From Mycolicibacterium parafortuitum (lineage in GTDB: Bacteria > Actinomycetota > Actinomycetes > Mycobacteriales > Mycobacteriaceae), in NCBI RefSeq assembly GCF_010725485.1, contig NZ_AP022598.1, forward strand, positions 1,364,001 to 1,428,000: a stretch of DNA of 64,000 nt, in the 5' to 3' direction. The position numbers and the translations under genes are program-made. The notes below the pieces were generated by a model. That model was not told the DNA's origin. It worked only from the letters and a program-made list of their open reading frames with translations, and searched no databases. This document shows, piece by piece, positions 62,596 through 64,000 of the stretch (the stretch's first letter is position 1; every line of letters starts with the position of its first letter).

Positions 62596-63063
62596 CTAGT
62601 TCGCGACCGGATGTTCGTAGTTCTCGATCGCCTCAACCTTGGCAGCGGACGCACTCTGCGGGTCGAACTGGTAGCCCAACCATTCGCGAGCGAGCCGGCG
62701 GGCCAGCTCCAACCCGATCACGCGCTGACCGAAGCACAGCACCTGCGCGTTGTTGGACAACACCGAGCGTTCCACCGAGAAGCCGTCGTGCGCGGTGACC
62801 GCGCGGATGCCGGGCACCTTGTTGGCGCTGATCGCCACGCCGAGTCCGGTTCCACAGACCAGCAGAGCCCGGTCGGCCTTGCCGTCGGCGACCATCCGCG
62901 CCGCCTCGACCGCGACGTGCGGGTAGGCGGTGTCCTCGTCGGCCCCCACCCCGACGTCGGTGACCACCTCCACCCTCGGGTCGGAATCCAGGTCGCGCTT
63001 GAGCGCTTCCTTGTACTCGTAACCGGCGTCGTCAGCGCCGACGACGATCCGCAGTTTGTCCAT
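62596..63063 (-). CDS. RpiB/LacAB-family sugar-phosphate isomerase
   Basis: A 155-residue isomerase with the family start [15 protein letters not shown] and the catalytic-cysteine segment [13 protein letters not shown]. In the M. smegmatis tetritol pathways an RpiB homologue (DerI) converts D-erythrulose 4-phosphate to D-erythrose 4-phosphate, and that role fits here. Ribose 5-phosphate isomerase is the alternative. ATG shares one base with the kinase stop. Confidence 0.88.
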   Translation of the reverse strand: MDKLRIVVGADDAGYEYKEALKRDLDSDPRVEVVTDVGVGADEDTAYPHVAVEAARMVADGKADRALLVCGTGLGVAISANKVPGIRAVTAHDGFSVERSVLSNNAQVLCFGQRVIGLELARRLAREWLGYQFDPQSASAAKVEAIENYEHPVAN

Positions 63064-64000
63064 CAGTCTTCTCCTTGCGCAACAGATGTGAGGCACTCGG
63101 CGACCGCGTGCGCACACATCGCCAGTGAGGTGGCGCCGGCATCGGGCGTGCCGACGCTGCGTTCGGCCAGCGGACGGGCCCGCCCGACCTTCGGGCGCAG
63201 TTCCGCCGTCGCCCGGGCCGCGGCGGTGGCCACCTCGGCGGCGTGCCGCCAGGCCTGACCGAGCGGGACGCCGTCAGACACTCGCCGGTCCAGCTCGTCG
63301 ACCAGCGGCAGCAGCGCGTCGAGCATCGTCTTGTCGCCCGGCGCCGCCCCGCCGAGGTCGACGAGTGCCTGGTAGCCGTCCCGCACGGCGGCCGCAACAG
63401 CCGCGGAGTCAGGGGTGCCGGTGTCGCCGAGACGGGTCCCCGCCGTCGTGAGCAGCGCGCCCCACAGCACACCGGACGTGCCGCCGGCCTTGGCCGCCCA
63501 CGCCTTGCCCGCGGCGCTGAGCACCGACCCGTGTCCCGCACCGGCGTCGGCGGCCTCGCTTGCGGCGTCCCGCGCTGCCGAGGAGCCCTTCACCATGCCG
63601 CGGCCGTGATCCCCGTCGCCGGCGACGGCGTCGATCCGGCCCAGCTCGGCCTCGGCGTCGGCGAGCATTGCGGCCACGGCTGCCAGGGCGCGGGCGACCA
63701 GCCGGCCGGCGGCGCGGCCCTCGTCGTCCGCGATGTCAGCGGGTTGTGTTGCCGCCGTTATCGTTTCGTCATCCGGGCTGCGGAGTTCACCGGCCGCAGC
63801 CGGCACGGCTGAGCCCTTGCGGTAGGCCGGGGTGTCAGCGGGTGCGGTCCAGTACCGCTCCAGTTCATCGTCGAGCCACATCACGGTGAGCGAACAACCC
63901 GCCATGTCCAGGCTGGTGACGAGTTCACCGACCTCCGGTTCGACGACGACGTATCCACGCTCGCGCAGCAGTCGCGAGACCTCGCCCCACACCACGAACA
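63063..64000 (-). CDS. DhaK-DhaL fused kinase (dihydroxyacetone/erythrulose kinase), partial
   Basis: The window holds the C-terminal 311 or so residues. The end of the DhaK domain is visible ([20 protein letters not shown]), followed by an acidic linker and the full DhaL domain with the ADP-magnesium site [13 protein letters not shown] and [12 protein letters not shown]. The single-chain form uses ATP. The GTG near 63995 is just an internal valine; the frame stays open to the window edge. With the isomerase next to it, D-erythrulose kinase (DerK-like) is likely. Confidence 0.9.
   Translation of the reverse strand, partial: FVVWGEVSRLLRERGYVVVEPEVGELVTSLDMAGCSLTVMWLDDELERYWTAPADTPAYRKGSAVPAAAGELRSPDDETITAATQPADIADDEGRAAGRLVARALAAVAAMLADAEAELGRIDAVAGDGDHGRGMVKGSSAARDAASEAADAGAGHGSVLSAAGKAWAAKAGGTSGVLWGALLTTAGTRLGDTGTPDSAAVAAAVRDGYQALVDLGGAAPGDKTMLDALLPLVDELDRRVSDGVPLGQAWRHAAEVATAAARATAELRPKVGRARPLAERSVGTPDAGATSLAMCAHAVAECLTSVAQGED

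Noticed and set aside
63993..63995. GTG as a start of the DhaL-containing protein
   Set aside because: The upstream DhaK end is already in progress and the frame is open to the window edge, so this is an internal valine of a truncated gene.
1..64000. CRISPR arrays, tRNA/rRNA genes, insertion sequences or prophage
   Set aside because: No direct-repeat/spacer pattern, cloverleaf-like sequence, transposase or integrase motif was seen when reading both strands.

Overview
The window is high-GC DNA (about 66-70% over most genes, GTG/TTG starts common, many 1-4 base stop/start overlaps) from a mycobacterium. A complete ESX-1 type VII secretion locus, an EspR-less WhiB6 flank, F420-type enzymes and the PTS fructose operon beside mycP1 point to a rapidly growing species of the Mycolicibacterium (M. 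smegmatis-like) group. The species itself cannot be named from this sequence.

Layout. (1) 1-2423: end of fruK, then fruA (fructose PTS EIIABC) and ptsH. (2) 2659-26908: the ESX-1 locus as two facing arms. The plus arm is mycP1-eccE1-espB-espL, then a lower-GC block with an unnamed membrane protein, espK, and a paralogue of that membrane protein. The minus arm, read from 26908 down, is espG1-espH-eccA1-eccB1-eccCa1-eccCb1, then PE35-PPE68-esxB-esxA, then espI-eccD1-espJ and an EspC-like gene. The arms meet with no spacer inside a 14-bp palindrome at 11814-11827. (3) 27274-29783: an Rv3860-like MinD/ParA ATPase, a double-HTH regulator, and whiB6 with an operator-like inverted repeat. espE and espF, which lie upstream of espG1 in M. 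tuberculosis, are not there. (4) 29933-36352: small housekeeping and accessory genes: acyl-CoA carboxyltransferase, DivIVA-like repeat protein, an XRE regulator/methionine aminopeptidase pair with twin operators, EVE protein, pirin, GNAT, thioesterase-like, F420/PPOX-type, DUF3072.

(5) 36376-47302: a catabolic block with TetR regulator, NitT/TauT-type ABC transporter, FAD monooxygenase, two oxidoreductases, alpha/beta hydrolase and GlnT-type glutamine synthetase with a GlnR-like box; this looks like uptake and breakdown of a nitrogenous compound. A GlxA-type regulator and an MFS transporter follow, divergent from each other. (6) 48874-51854: small genes and a WxG-type alpha/beta hydrolase (DUF1023) paired with a lipoprotein. 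(7) 51856-58106: deacetylase, ureohydrolase, two SDRs and an APC permease, divergent from a PucR regulator. (8) 58131-64000: SDR, sugar ABC transporter, RpiB-type isomerase and DhaKL-type kinase, matching the tetritol (threitol/erythritol) pathway logic known from M. smegmatis; the kinase runs off the window.

The most interesting stretch is 7370-12132. It holds two paralogues, each with a membrane anchor and two ~107-residue repeats bounded by cysteines, flanking an espK whose N-terminal half and upstream neighbour have lower GC and TTA codons, as if replaced by recombination. The matching interval of M. smegmatis esx1 is the mating-identity region of distributive conjugal transfer.
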